Assembly: GCA_934636655.1 (NCBI GenBank)
Contig: CAKUAS010000002.1
Coordinates: 133,994-197,993, forward strand
Length of the DNA: 64,000 nucleotides
Direction: 5' to 3'
Origin: an uncultured Oscillospiraceae bacterium
Lineage (GTDB): Bacteria > Bacillota > Clostridia > Oscillospirales > Oscillospiraceae
The translations under genes and the position numbers were made by a program. Under the pieces are notes generated by a model that saw only the letters and a list, made by a program, of their open reading frames with translations, had not been told where the DNA came from and ran no database searches. Positions within the stretch are counted from its first letter, which is position 1, and every line of letters begins with the position of its first letter. Below are positions 33,590 to 43,095 of this stretch, one piece after another.

Positions 33590-35929
33590 ATGGTGAGCAT
33601 TACATACGACAAGGGCGTTTTCGCGCTCAGAACCGATCGTACGAGCTACATATTCCGCGTTACGAAGTTTAAGCATCTTGAGCATATTCATTACGGCGAA
33701 CGCGTCGAGACATCCGATGCCGAAGCCCTCAGTGTTAAACACAATATCCAACTCGGCAGCAGTGTCATGTATGACACGTCCGACGACTGCTATTGCCTAG
33801 ATAATCTCTGCCTTGAGTGGTCGGGCGTCGGCAGGGGAGACTATCGTCAGACGCCGATCGAGGCCAAAATGCCCGACGGCAGTTTTTCCTCGGACTTTAT
33901 TTATGAAGGCCACGAGATAGTTTCCGGCTGCGTTCCCATGCAGAGCCTGCCGACGGCGTACGACGATGAAAACGCCGCGCATACGCTTATTATCCGCATG
34001 CGCGAGCGCGACAGGGCGGTCTATCTTACGCTTTACTACACGGTGTTCCCGGCCTCGAACGTCATATCCCGCCGCTGCGTTATCAAAAATAACTGCGAGG
34101 GCGATATCTCGCTGCGGCGCATCATGAGCATGAGTCTCGATATGCCCGACCGCGGCTTTTTGCTGCACAGCTTTGACGGCGGCTGGATAAAGGAAACTCA
34201 CCGCCACATCCGCCCTGTGGAGTACGGTATGTATGTAAACTCCTCAACAACGGGCGCTTCGTCAAACAGACATAATCCGGGCTTTCTGCTCTCCGAAAAG
34301 AACACGAACGAGGATCACGGCCGCGCATGGGGCTTCAATCTTATCTACAGCGGCAATCACTGCGGCGTGGTGGAAAGATCAAATCACGACCTTGTCCGCA
34401 TTCAGCTCGGCATAAATCCGCACTGCTTTGACTGGTCCTTGCACCCCGGCGAGAGCTTTGAAACGCCCGAGGCGGTCATGACCTTCTCCGAGCACGGCTT
34501 CAATGGCTTGAGCGCGAATTTCCACGACTTTGTCAACAACAATATTGTGCGCGGCGCTTGGAAAAATGTTGAGCGCCCGGTGCTCATAAACGACTGGGAA
34601 GCCTGCTTTTTCAAGTTCACTCGCGAAAAACTCCTGAAGCTGGCACGCAGAGCAAAAAGCATCGGCGTTGAGCTTTTCGTCCTCGACGACGGCTGGTTCG
34701 GCGCACGCGACAGCGATACGGCTGGGCTGGGTGACTATGACGTTAATCTTGAAAAGCTGCCCGGCGGACTCGAGGAATTTGCCGACAGCATTGAAAAGCT
34801 CGGCATGAAATTCGGCCTGTGGTTCGAGCCCGAGAGTGTGAACGTCGACTCCGAGCTCTACCGCGCGCATCCCGATTGGGCGATAAAGCCGCCCGTGGGC
34901 GAGCCCTGCTTCGGCAGGCATCAGCTGCTGCTCGACCTTACGCGGAAAGATGTGCGCGACTACATCGTCGAAAATGTCGGCAAAACGCTTGACAGCGCGA
35001 AGATAAGCTATGTCAAGTGGGATATGAACCGACACATGTCCGACGCGTATTCGCCGCTGCTTTCCAATCAGGGCGAGTTTTCGCACCGCTATATAGTGGG
35101 GCTTTATGAAGTGCTCGGACGCATATTTGAGCCGCGGCCGTACATCCTTTTTGAAAGCTGCTCCTCGGGCGGCAACCGATTTGACCTCGGTATGCTGTGC
35201 TACTCGCCGCAGGTATGGGCATCCGACGACACCGATCCCATAGAGCGGCTGGATATTCAGGGCGGACTTTCGTACCTTTATCCGCAGTCGACTATCGGCG
35301 CTCACGTTTCGGCCGCTCCGCATCAGCAGACGCTGCGAGATACGCCATTGTCCACGCGCTTTAACGTCGCGGCCTTCGGCGTTCTCGGCTACGAGCTTGA
35401 GCTCAAATATATGACGAAGGCCGAACTTAAGGAGCTGCGCGGGCAGATAGCGTTTTACAAGGCGCATCGCAAAACGCTGCAATACGGCAGATTTTATCGC
35501 TTCGACGAGAGCCGAGATAATAAGGTGCACTGGCAGGTTTCGTCGAGAGACGGAAAAGAGCACATAGTCGGCCATTTTCAGAAGCTGTGTACGGCCTCCG
35601 AGGGCTATGATACGCTCTCTGTGCGCGGCCTTGAGCCGAACGCGAGATATCATCTCGTCTGCAAGCGCCAGAGCCTGTTTGTTAAGCGCCTCGGCGGCTT
35701 GGTTAAGCACGTCATGCCCGTGGAGCTCGACCCCGACGGCCTTGTGCTGCGCACGGCAAATAAGCTCTTCACCATGCCCGACGGTGCGGAGGACTTTACC
35801 GCCTCGGGAGCGGCTCTCATGTCCGGCGTGGGGCTCAACAATCAGTTTCTCGGAACGGGCTATAACGAAAGGCTGCACATGCTCGGCGACTTCGGCAGCG
35901 CCCTGTACACGATAAAGAAGGAGAAATGA
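33590..35929 (+). CDS. Alpha-galactosidase, GH36
   Basis: 779 residues with no signal peptide, so cytoplasmic. It removes terminal alpha-galactose from raffinose-type sugars. An N-terminal beta-supersandwich leads to the barrel (from about 330): VLINDWEACFFKFT, FVLDDGWFGARDSD, then KWDMNRHMSD with the nucleophile Asp (about 478) and SCSSGGNRFD followed by WASDDTDPIERL with the acid/base Asp (about 546). The start may be ATG 33590 or, with better ribosome-site spacing, GTG 33593. The next gene is one base downstream. No sugar transporter is adjacent. Confidence 0.93.
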   Translation: MVSITYDKGVFALRTDRTSYIFRVTKFKHLEHIHYGERVETSDAEALSVKHNIQLGSSVMYDTSDDCYCLDNLCLEWSGVGRGDYRQTPIEAKMPDGSFSSDFIYEGHEIVSGCVPMQSLPTAYDDENAAHTLIIRMRERDRAVYLTLYYTVFPASNVISRRCVIKNNCEGDISLRRIMSMSLDMPDRGFLLHSFDGGWIKETHRHIRPVEYGMYVNSSTTGASSNRHNPGFLLSEKNTNEDHGRAWGFNLIYSGNHCGVVERSNHDLVRIQLGINPHCFDWSLHPGESFETPEAVMTFSEHGFNGLSANFHDFVNNNIVRGAWKNVERPVLINDWEACFFKFTREKLLKLARRAKSIGVELFVLDDGWFGARDSDTAGLGDYDVNLEKLPGGLEEFADSIEKLGMKFGLWFEPESVNVDSELYRAHPDWAIKPPVGEPCFGRHQLLLDLTRKDVRDYIVENVGKTLDSAKISYVKWDMNRHMSDAYSPLLSNQGEFSHRYIVGLYEVLGRIFEPRPYILFESCSSGGNRFDLGMLCYSPQVWASDDTDPIERLDIQGGLSYLYPQSTIGAHVSAAPHQQTLRDTPLSTRFNVAAFGVLGYELELKYMTKAELKELRGQIAFYKAHRKTLQYGRFYRFDESRDNKVHWQVSSRDGKEHIVGHFQKLCTASEGYDTLSVRGLEPNARYHLVCKRQSLFVKRLGGLVKHVMPVELDPDGLVLRTANKLFTMPDGAEDFTASGAALMSGVGLNNQFLGTGYNERLHMLGDFGSALYTIKKEK

Positions 35930-35930
35930 C

Positions 35931-36413
35931 ATGAAAAAGCCAAAGCTCGGCGCATACCAGTCGGCGGTCGAGATACTCAGTCTCGCGCTTGTTGTTGCGA
36001 CGCTCGCGTACATACTCATGAGCTACTCCGCTCTGCCCGACCGGATAGCGGGTCACTTCAATGCTTCCGGCGAGATCACGGATTACACAGGCAAGGGAGT
36101 CATCTGGCTGCTGTTCGGCATTGAGGCACTCATGTATATCATCATGACGGCACTCATATTTATCCCCGGTCAGGTCGAAAACCCCAACATGCCCTGGGAT
36201 ATGGATGAGCGGTATAAGGAAAATATCGCGGCCGAGACCGTAAGCCTGCTCGGTGAGACGAAGCTCATGTGTCTTGCAATGTTTTCGTATATGTGCCGCA
36301 GCATAATATCGCAGAAGCCTATGTCGCTCGTGCCGGTATTTGCCCTGTGCGTGCTCATAACCGCCGATATCGTTTGGCGAACGATAAGAATTTCAAAGTA
36401 TAAAAAACCGTGA
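35931..36413 (+). CDS. DUF1648 membrane protein
   Basis: 160 residues with about four helices. The family motif is clear after the first helix: LPDRIAGHFNASGEITDYTG, then VIWLLFGIEALMYIIMTALI. DUF1648 domains occur in SdpI-like immunity and other small membrane proteins. It is one base after the alpha-galactosidase stop with AAGGAG in that gene's end, so the two are coupled; a functional link is not evident. Confidence 0.8.
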   Translation: MKKPKLGAYQSAVEILSLALVVATLAYILMSYSALPDRIAGHFNASGEITDYTGKGVIWLLFGIEALMYIIMTALIFIPGQVENPNMPWDMDERYKENIAAETVSLLGETKLMCLAMFSYMCRSIISQKPMSLVPVFALCVLITADIVWRTIRISKYKKP

Positions 36414-36436
36414 GGCATCTCTCACGGTTTTTGCTT
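36403..36436. terminator. Rho-independent terminator between convergent genes
   Basis: AAAAACCGTGAG-GCATCT-CTCACGGTTTTT hairpin shared by the DUF1648 gene and the minus-strand gene at 36436. Confidence 0.85.
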
Positions 36437-37338
36437 TACAGGTTGTTTTTAAGGATATCAAGCAGCGCTTTAAGAGTTTCGATGGACTCGACATACGCCT
36501 TGCGGATACCGTCGATGTTTCGGAGATCCGTGTTCGGCGGAACGTTTGCAAACTGATATTTGGTGTGCAGAGCTATAGCCGCCTCACCGTCCTTGAGCTT
36601 GAGGGCGCACAGCTTGCCGTCGACCGTTTTTTCAAGCTCGCTGCACAGCGTGCGCATTTCCGGAGTCACCAAGGCTGCCGACTCACGCCCGTCGGAGGTG
36701 CGCACCTTGAAGCGCTCTGCGAACACCGCGGGATCGGAAACGTCGCCCTTCGGGGGAGACTCCTGATAGCGGTCGGTGATGCTCATATCGAGGTTAGCGT
36801 CGCACATGTCCGCGCAGCGGAGGATAACGCCGTTGAAGACGGTAACGGTCTTGGTCATCCAGTTGTCGTTATCAGCCCCCGAGCGCTCCTCAACGAGGTG
36901 GTTGAGCGTGACGTTTGCGACCGAAAATCGCGTGGCATCGTGCTCACCCTCGAAGAAATTGCTTATGTCGCTGCCCTCCCAGCACTGGTCTATGAGCTCC
37001 GCGCCCTTGAGATAGCTTACGTTTATGGGCATGGTCGGCTCAGCCGTTCCGGGACCGAAGGCGCTTTTGAGCTCCGCGTGGAAGAAGTCGCCGAGCTGGA
37101 GGTTCAAAAGCACATTTTTCTTCGTGTTTACGACGAAGCTTATGATGACCAGCACGATAACGCCAGCGAAAAACAGTCCGGCAAAGATCCACAGATTGTG
37201 CTGAACGAGGGCGATAATGCCGCCCGCCACGATGAGGATAAGGCCGAGTACCGTGCCTATGCGCTCGATCGTCTGGTATCTGCCAAGCCTTTTGGAGAGC
37301 TCAGCATCGCTCATCTTTACGTTTGCGTCAAATTTCAT
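36436..37338 (-). CDS. Membrane protein resembling DUF3137 proteins
   Basis: 300 residues. Two adjacent helices (about 28-48 and 50-68) follow a short cytoplasmic start. The soluble C-terminal part contains WEGSDISNFFEGEHDATRFS, then VANVTLNHLVEE and VFNGVILRCADM, a pattern seen in DUF3137 proteins (galanin-like naming in databases is not meaningful). The start overlaps the upstream lipoprotein stop (ATGA). It ends a minus-strand unit of lipoproteins. Function unknown. Confidence 0.65.
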   Translation of the reverse strand: MKFDANVKMSDAELSKRLGRYQTIERIGTVLGLILIVAGGIIALVQHNLWIFAGLFFAGVIVLVIISFVVNTKKNVLLNLQLGDFFHAELKSAFGPGTAEPTMPINVSYLKGAELIDQCWEGSDISNFFEGEHDATRFSVANVTLNHLVEERSGADNDNWMTKTVTVFNGVILRCADMCDANLDMSITDRYQESPPKGDVSDPAVFAERFKVRTSDGRESAALVTPEMRTLCSELEKTVDGKLCALKLKDGEAAIALHTKYQFANVPPNTDLRNIDGIRKAYVESIETLKALLDILKNNL

Positions 37339-38327
37339 GTTTTATATCTCCAATCAGCGCAGATATCGAAAAACAACGCAGTGTCCGTGTCTATGAGATC
37401 GATATCCATAATGCAGGCCTCAGGATAAATGCTGTCGCCCTGCTTGCGCTTTTCGTAATCCTTGAAGTTATCCGTCTGCGTTTCGGCGGCAAATACAAGG
37501 CCGTCATAATCGTCGGGCAGATACGCGACATAGCTCTTTGTCATTATCATTGCATAGTCGCCGACATTATACTGCCAATCGATCGAATATGCAAATTCGA
37601 CGTCTGCAGTTTTCCCTCTATAGGTTACGGTGTGGACATAGTAGTTATCGCCGCGCTCGGAGTCGCCGTATGCGGCGGCATCGGTCAGCCACATGCCGCT
37701 GTAGTAGTCATACAGGTCGCAGGTCACATTTGCGATGTATTCCTTGCCGAAGTAGGGGATGGAGTCGTTCGGAATGTAGCAGATCGCGTCAAACTCGATC
37801 TCGCGTATGCCGTCGTGCTCCTGCTCGCCCTTCATTTGTATTTCCCAGTAGCAGTCGGCGGTGTTGAAGCCCTCGCCGATGTTTGCGTAGCTGCATACGC
37901 CGTTTTCAAGAAGATATGTGCCGTTATCTGTCGCGGCGTTGAACTCAAGGCCGTTGCGTTCAAAATACGCAATCTTGGATTCGATCTTTTCCACACGCTT
38001 TAGTACTCCGTTATTTATACTGTCGATAAGCTCTCCGTTTGAAGCTTCAAGCGTCAGCGTGTCGCCGTCGTCGTAAGAAAGCGTTATGCCGCCGTCCGTG
38101 AGCGACACAGAGCCCGAGTAGAGCACCTCGTCTTCGGCGTTTACAAAATCCCAGGTCGCGTCATCGTGTATGCGCAGCCAGAGATTTTCGTCAACGTATT
38201 CCCACAGACCGGTGTAGTCGCTGATGCTGGGCTCAACAGGTGAGTCATCGCCGCTGTTGCAGGCGGCAAGGCAGAAGCACATGATAATCGCCAGCAAAAG
38301 CCCGGTTATTTTTTTATATCGGTTCAT
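37335..38327 (-). CDS. Lipoprotein of unknown function
   Basis: 330 residues; lipobox LAAC with Cys23, then an acidic linker. The first third (GLWEYVDENLWLRIHDDATW ... YSGSVSLTDGGITLSYDDGD) has the look of a lipocalin-like 'threshold' domain common in clostridial lipoproteins. The ATG at 38327 is preceded by GAGGATATTGGCA. It is third in a row of lipoprotein genes on this strand and is coupled to the membrane protein at 36436. Confidence 0.7.
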   Translation of the reverse strand: MNRYKKITGLLLAIIMCFCLAACNSGDDSPVEPSISDYTGLWEYVDENLWLRIHDDATWDFVNAEDEVLYSGSVSLTDGGITLSYDDGDTLTLEASNGELIDSINNGVLKRVEKIESKIAYFERNGLEFNAATDNGTYLLENGVCSYANIGEGFNTADCYWEIQMKGEQEHDGIREIEFDAICYIPNDSIPYFGKEYIANVTCDLYDYYSGMWLTDAAAYGDSERGDNYYVHTVTYRGKTADVEFAYSIDWQYNVGDYAMIMTKSYVAYLPDDYDGLVFAAETQTDNFKDYEKRKQGDSIYPEACIMDIDLIDTDTALFFDICADWRYKT

Positions 38328-38359
38328 TGCCAATATCCTCGCTTTCTTTATTATTAATA

Positions 38360-39067
38360 TCAGCCGCGGCTGAAGTAGCCGAAGGTGGAGATATACAGCG
38401 TCCGGCCGCCATCCTGAAGCTCGGCATAGCCGCCCGAGCGGTCACTGCCGTAGGCGTAAACCGCGTCGTAGTCGGGCTCGTACCTGAAATCACCGCCGTC
38501 TATCATCTCATCGTTGAGATACGCCGCCCAGCTGCCGTCGAATATCTCTATGTAGTCGGGCTGGTCGCTCTCCGTGCCGAGCCACGTACCCTCAAAGTCG
38601 CTCAGATCTGCGTCATCCTCGCCGCCCATCTCGGATTCATCCGGTTGGAACACGAACAGTTCTCTGTCGGCGTCCCAAAACCAAACCAGCAGAGCGGTAT
38701 CACCGTCAACGGTGAAGATCATTGCAACGTCGCTGTTGCCGTCGCCGTCGCGATCGGCAAAGTCGATGCTCTGGAATGCCTCCCACGGATCGTCATTGTC
38801 GGAAACGATCTGCATGGGGTAGGTCACATAGTCAAACAGGGTCTGCTCAATATCGTCGTAGTAAAACGTCGCATTGTCGCGGTCGACGCAGACGAGAACG
38901 TCCGTATCCTCGCCGCCGCGAGTGATAATGCCGTTCGCTCGGACAACGCCGGTCGTGCGCCAGTCGTCGCCCGCTACCTGATCGTCATCGTTCGTGCCCT
39001 TATCGCCGCATGCGGCAAGGCACAGGCACATCATAAGTGCCAGAATAAAAGCTAAATATTTTTTCAT
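38360..39067 (-). CDS. Acidic lipoprotein
   Basis: 235 residues; lipobox LAAC, Cys20, followed by an Asp-rich linker (GTNDDDQVAGDDW). The middle part includes FADRDGDGNSDVAMIFTVDG, a calcium-loop-like DxDxNxD pattern of FG-GAP type, and a C-terminal FEGTWLGTESDQPDYIEIFD beta domain. Two bases separate it from the paralogous-looking gene at 39069. Outer-surface protein of unknown role. Confidence 0.7.
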   Translation of the reverse strand: MKKYLAFILALMMCLCLAACGDKGTNDDDQVAGDDWRTTGVVRANGIITRGGEDTDVLVCVDRDNATFYYDDIEQTLFDYVTYPMQIVSDNDDPWEAFQSIDFADRDGDGNSDVAMIFTVDGDTALLVWFWDADRELFVFQPDESEMGGEDDADLSDFEGTWLGTESDQPDYIEIFDGSWAAYLNDEMIDGGDFRYEPDYDAVYAYGSDRSGGYAELQDGGRTLYISTFGYFSRG

Positions 39068-39068
39068 A

Positions 39069-39773
39069 TCAGTCGAGCCTCATGTAGCAGTCGTTCTCGC
39101 CGCCCCAGTACAGGGTGCTCTCGTCGGTGAGGGTGATATCGTATGCAATGTCATCAAACTGCTCGGACACGGCCGAATATGCGCCGTCGCCGAGAGCCTC
39201 TATGCTGCCGCTGTCGATAAGCGAGGGATTGCTGTCTGCATCCTCATAGAGCATCCACTTGCCGTCCTCTCCGATCTGCAGGCGGCTCGTGGCGCTCTCG
39301 CTGCCGTCGAGGTACCATGTGCCGGCGGCAATAGAGGGGGTGCTGTCATTTTTGGTGAACGTGCCGAAGCTGTAAACGTGAAGGGTGCCGTCCTCGTCGA
39401 ACCAGCTGTGATAGGCAATGCCGTCGTGCTCGTTGTAGAAATAGTCGGCACTGTACTCCGTTGAGAGCTGGATGTAGCCGCTTGCGTCGAGCTCCTCACC
39501 GTCGCTGCCGAACAGAACAAAGCGAGTCTCCTGCGTCTCCTCGTCTTCTTCGACCTGAAGCTCACGCCCGTCGTCTCCGACCCACACGCCGCAGTACATG
39601 CCGTAATCGGCCAAAAGCTCATCGTCCTTGACCATGCCCTCAAACGAGTCGGGCGCACCGTCTGTTACATCGTCATCGTCGCCGCTGTCTCCGTTATCGC
39701 CGCCGCATGCGGCAAGAAACAGGCACATTACAAGCGCCAGTATGAGCGCCGGATACTTTTTGAATGATTTCAT
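39069..39773 (-). CDS. Acidic lipoprotein
   Basis: 234 residues; lipobox LAAC, Cys23, then a Gly/Asp-rich linker (GGDNGDSGDDDDVTDG). The rest is rich in beta-type segments such as YCGVWVGDDGRELQVEEDEE and IAAGTWYLDGSESATSRLQI. Domain layout is like the neighbouring lipoproteins. First lipoprotein of the unit after the DUF2442 gene. Function unknown. Confidence 0.7.
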   Translation of the reverse strand: MKSFKKYPALILALVMCLFLAACGGDNGDSGDDDDVTDGAPDSFEGMVKDDELLADYGMYCGVWVGDDGRELQVEEDEETQETRFVLFGSDGEELDASGYIQLSTEYSADYFYNEHDGIAYHSWFDEDGTLHVYSFGTFTKNDSTPSIAAGTWYLDGSESATSRLQIGEDGKWMLYEDADSNPSLIDSGSIEALGDGAYSAVSEQFDDIAYDITLTDESTLYWGGENDCYMRLD

Positions 39774-39797
39774 TTTTTCTCTCTCCTTATTTCAATT

Positions 39798-40037
39798 TCA
39801 CGGTGCTTCTTCGACCATGGCCAGCAGCTCGTCGTGACTCAGCTCCACGTTGCCGAAGCGGATGAAGATGCCGTTTGTCACAGCGCTGCTCCAAAGTTGC
39901 GGATCGGTCAGTGGACGGAAGCGAAGCTTGTCGAGATACGGCTTCATGTCCAGAAGCAGACGGCTGCCGGATACAAAATCGACCTGCAAAATGTGATCGT
40001 CAAGAGGTTTGACGGCGCTTATGTATTTTCGGGTCAT
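39798..40037 (-). CDS. DUF2442 domain protein
   Basis: 79 residues. The family pattern is complete: AVKPLDDHILQVDFVSGSRL, LLDMKPYLDKLRFRPLTD, then FGNVELSHDELLAM. DUF2442 proteins are often encoded beside toxin-like DUF4160 proteins or alone; no partner is present here. I choose ATG 40037, nine bases after AGGAG; an ATG six bases further upstream has too little spacing. It probably starts the transcript with the lipoproteins. Confidence 0.8.
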   Translation of the reverse strand: MTRKYISAVKPLDDHILQVDFVSGSRLLLDMKPYLDKLRFRPLTDPQLWSSAVTNGIFIRFGNVELSHDELLAMVEEAP

Positions 40038-40086
40038 ACGCATTTCTCCTTTCCGTGTAAGCAGGCGGCTCCCGCCAGCTTATATA

Positions 40087-40128
40087 AAACGATCCACTGT
40101 AACGCTATTGTACAGTGGGTCGTTTTTT
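40087..40128. terminator. Rho-independent terminator of the luxR-type gene
   Basis: AACGATCCACTGTA and TGTACAGTGGGTCGTT form a long stem with a short loop, followed by a T-run; on the minus strand the A-rich side is also terminator-like. Confidence 0.75.
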
Positions 40129-40146
40129 GTTCATATTAACCTCCGG

Positions 40147-42603
40147 TTAGCTTTTTGCAAGCTCGCAGAGGCGGCTGCGTTTTGTGCGTGTGTCGCCCTC
40201 TATGGAGAGCTTTGAGTATATCTGGTTGACGTACTGCTTCACGCTGCCCTCCGAGAGGTACAGCCTCTCGGCGATCTCGCGGTTTGAAAGCCTGTCGGAT
40301 ATGAGCGAAACTATCTCGCATTCGCGCGGCGTGAGCGCGGCGAGTGCCGCAGGGCATGCCTTTTCCGCTTGCCGCTCTTCCAGCATTGTTCCAAGCATCG
40401 CTATCTGCGGCGTAATGTCCGGAAGAGACTTTATGTATCCGTAGTTTTCCGCAAAGGGTGTAACAAAGCCGTCGGGTTCGGCATCGCTGAGTGCATGTGA
40501 AAGCAGTTTGCGGGCATCATCGTGCTTCCCAAGCATTTCGTACGCCGCAGCTGTCTGGATGCGGATATGCAGCGCAACAAGAGCATAATGCATAGCGTCA
40601 CACATACCCAGCAGCCCCTCGCTTCGCCCGATGACCGTGGCGTATGCGCCCTGCGCAAGATAGACCTGATTTTCGATCAGCTCCATCATGGGTTTGCCCG
40701 GCGCGAGGAAGTTTATAGTGTTCAGCCGATGCTCGGCGAACACGGGAGGTATCTTCTCGGGTCTGCGCAGAAGCGCGTAGTAATATGCGTTTATTGCGTT
40801 CCAGATATGTATCCATGCTGCGTCGTGGCGGGAAAGCAGCACGGCGTAACGCTCCTCGGCGCTGTATCGCGGCGCCGTATCGGAAAAAAGCGATAGCCTG
40901 TACGCCAGAAAGTCGCAGCACAGGGCCATGTTTTCCTGCCCATTGCCGGCTATCTGCGCATAGGCGCTTTCAAGCGCTATCTGTGTGTCGGTAAAGCGCG
41001 AACGCATGAAAGCGGCCTCTGCGTGCATGATCGTCTCCGCGCCCTGACCGTGCCCGCGAGTGACCTTGTAATAGTGAGGCATGCACTCATCCATCTCGGC
41101 AAGCTCACTTTCGAGCCTGCCCGGTGAGCGGTGGAACATCATCAGCACCGACGGCGAGCCGAAGGTCCAGCCGCCGCTTGACTGAATGCTTATAGCAGGG
41201 TGCGACATGCGCAGGCTCGCGCTGCGGTGCAGACGGCTCATGGCGCTTATGTCGTTATAGTAAAGAAAGCTGAGGATAAGGTCGCACTCGCCGAGAAGAT
41301 CGCCGCGTTCGTTGTCCGGTATGTCGGGGTGTTCGTCGATCGAGCGGAGCAAAAGCTCCTTGAGCTCCATCATCTTCGGTATCTGCCGCCATGTGAACAT
41401 TCGGCGCATGAGAACAAGCAGCGCCGCCGGATGCTCCTTGAGTATATCCGCCGGACATTCGTCCAGAAACGACAGGACGTCGCTTGGGTCAAGCCCTGCC
41501 ATCAGAACACCGGCATCACTTTGGACGACTCGCAAAACAGCGTCAAAATTTCCGCTTTTCCTGTAGGCCGCGAGTGCGTGCAGGTATTGCCCGTGCGTTT
41601 CGTACCACTCGCCGAAGCGATTGCGATACTGCCGCTGCTTTCCGGCGTCCATTGTGAAAAATACGCGCGCGGCGCACTCTTTCATCATGTGGTGAAAACG
41701 GAAGGTCACGCCGTCGGGCAAGCGCTTTGCAAAGGCGTTCTGCTCCGTCAGAGCGGCGAGAAATATGCAGGTATTTTCGCTTTGGGTCACAAACTGTGCC
41801 ATCTCCGCCGTGAACTCGTCGGCAAGACCCATGACGGCTATGAATTCTCGCTGCGTTTCCGGCAGCGGGTCTATCATGGCGGCGGTGAACATTGTGTAGA
41901 TATCCGAGTTTTTATCCGGCAAAGCGCCATGCTCGGCTATTGTGCGCAGATTAAGATAAACCGCGGAAAACCAGCCCTCGCTGGAATACAAGAGCTGTTC
42001 AATCTGCTCGTCCGAAAGCTCGGAACCGCAGCGGTGGGCGTAAACGGCAAGCTCGGTGTGATTGAGCCTGAGCTGTTCAGTGCCTATCTGATAAACGCGG
42101 CTGCCGAGGCGCAATATCTCGGCCGCGGGCAAAAACCTGTCGCGGCTGGCAACGATGAGGTGAACATTTTTGGGCAGACGGTTTGCAAGCGTGCAGAAAA
42201 AGCCCGGTATTCGCCCGTCGGTCAGAAGATGAAAATCGTCGATGAAAATATAGCAGTCACGCTCGCCGTGAAGCTCGCGGCACAGATCGTCAATGAGAAT
42301 GCCGCCGCCGGCTTTGTCGGACGGACATGCATATCCCAGGAGAAAATCAAAGCCTTCGTGCACAAACGCATCCTGCGCGCTTCTCCAGAAAACCGCGAGA
42401 TTATCCGAATAAACGCTTATGCGGATAATGTGCGGCGCGTTAAGTTTGCTGCGCTGGGAAAGATACCAGTTCACAGCCGTCGTCTTGCCGTAGCCCATGG
42501 GCGCGACGACCGTGGTCATGGCGCAATTGGCTATCGGGCGCAGGCTTTCCTGCAAGCGCTCGGATATGTAAACGGTATTCAAATTTCCCTTTCGCTTCGG
42601 CAT
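40147..42603 (-). CDS. LuxR-family regulator, MalT-like ATP-binding type
   Basis: 818 residues. N-terminal STAND ATPase with P-loop VVAPMGYGKTTAV (about 33-45) and the acidic motif CYIFIDDFHLL; a long helical-repeat middle; C-terminal LuxR HTH LTPRECEIVSLISDRLSNRE, IAERLYLSEGSVKQYVNQIY (about 745-800). MalT-type regulators bind an inducer and ATP and activate transcription as oligomers. The gene starts three bases after the membrane protein gene, with GAGAGG overlapping that gene's end. Inducer and targets are unknown. Confidence 0.9.
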   Translation of the reverse strand: MPKRKGNLNTVYISERLQESLRPIANCAMTTVVAPMGYGKTTAVNWYLSQRSKLNAPHIIRISVYSDNLAVFWRSAQDAFVHEGFDFLLGYACPSDKAGGGILIDDLCRELHGERDCYIFIDDFHLLTDGRIPGFFCTLANRLPKNVHLIVASRDRFLPAAEILRLGSRVYQIGTEQLRLNHTELAVYAHRCGSELSDEQIEQLLYSSEGWFSAVYLNLRTIAEHGALPDKNSDIYTMFTAAMIDPLPETQREFIAVMGLADEFTAEMAQFVTQSENTCIFLAALTEQNAFAKRLPDGVTFRFHHMMKECAARVFFTMDAGKQRQYRNRFGEWYETHGQYLHALAAYRKSGNFDAVLRVVQSDAGVLMAGLDPSDVLSFLDECPADILKEHPAALLVLMRRMFTWRQIPKMMELKELLLRSIDEHPDIPDNERGDLLGECDLILSFLYYNDISAMSRLHRSASLRMSHPAISIQSSGGWTFGSPSVLMMFHRSPGRLESELAEMDECMPHYYKVTRGHGQGAETIMHAEAAFMRSRFTDTQIALESAYAQIAGNGQENMALCCDFLAYRLSLFSDTAPRYSAEERYAVLLSRHDAAWIHIWNAINAYYYALLRRPEKIPPVFAEHRLNTINFLAPGKPMMELIENQVYLAQGAYATVIGRSEGLLGMCDAMHYALVALHIRIQTAAAYEMLGKHDDARKLLSHALSDAEPDGFVTPFAENYGYIKSLPDITPQIAMLGTMLEERQAEKACPAALAALTPRECEIVSLISDRLSNREIAERLYLSEGSVKQYVNQIYSKLSIEGDTRTKRSRLCELAKS

Positions 42604-42606
42604 AAA

Positions 42607-43095
42607 TTAAACCTCTCGAGGTATCTTTTTGAAAAACAAAAAATAAATAAGTACGGCATTTATGAGCCAGTTGAATATGTCGGGATCGCCGAACATGAAA
42701 AAGTTCAAAACGATGGAGACGAGCACGATGCCAACGGAAATCAGCTTTCCCAGCGTGCCCGGCTGCTTTGCCATCCAGGTGAAATACGCAAGGACCGGTG
42801 AACAGAGCGCAAACACCGTCCAGCCGATGATAAAGCGTTCACCGTAAACGCCGTGAGTCAGTATCGCAACGGCGTAGTATGTTGCCAGCATACCGAGGCA
42901 GAACGGCAGAATGTTTAGCGCCGCGGCCTTTTTCGTCGGACTGTATATGGCGATAAGCGTGCCGAGGAGTATCCACACCGACATTTGCGAGAATATCTCG
43001 CCGAGGTTTTCGCAGTAGATATCCATAAAGCGCGCCGCCGCGCCGAGAATAAGGCCGCATATGAGCATTGAAAATGGGTTTAAAAGCCTCCGCAT
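42607..43095 (-). CDS. Multi-pass membrane protein
   Basis: 162 residues with about five or six helices (LICGLILGAAARFMDIYCEN; MSVWILLGTLIAIYSP; LNILPFCLGMLATYYAVAIL). It recalls DUF6518-type small membrane proteins, but I am not certain. The start ATG at 43095 shares a base with the stop of the flavoprotein gene (TAATG), a coupling arrangement. It sits between the 2-hydroxyacid oxidase-type gene and the LuxR gene. Confidence 0.65.
   Translation of the reverse strand: MRRLLNPFSMLICGLILGAAARFMDIYCENLGEIFSQMSVWILLGTLIAIYSPTKKAAALNILPFCLGMLATYYAVAILTHGVYGERFIIGWTVFALCSPVLAYFTWMAKQPGTLGKLISVGIVLVSIVLNFFMFGDPDIFNWLINAVLIYFLFFKKIPREV

Noticed and set aside
34379..36019. Long open frame on the minus strand (546 codons)
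   Set aside because: It runs antisense to the alpha-galactosidase gene with its catalytic motifs, has no ribosome site and no recognisable protein. High-GC third positions of the real gene keep the opposite frame open.
41200..42801. Long open frame on the plus strand (533 codons)
   Set aside because: Antisense shadow of the LuxR-family gene, which has clear P-loop and HTH motifs.
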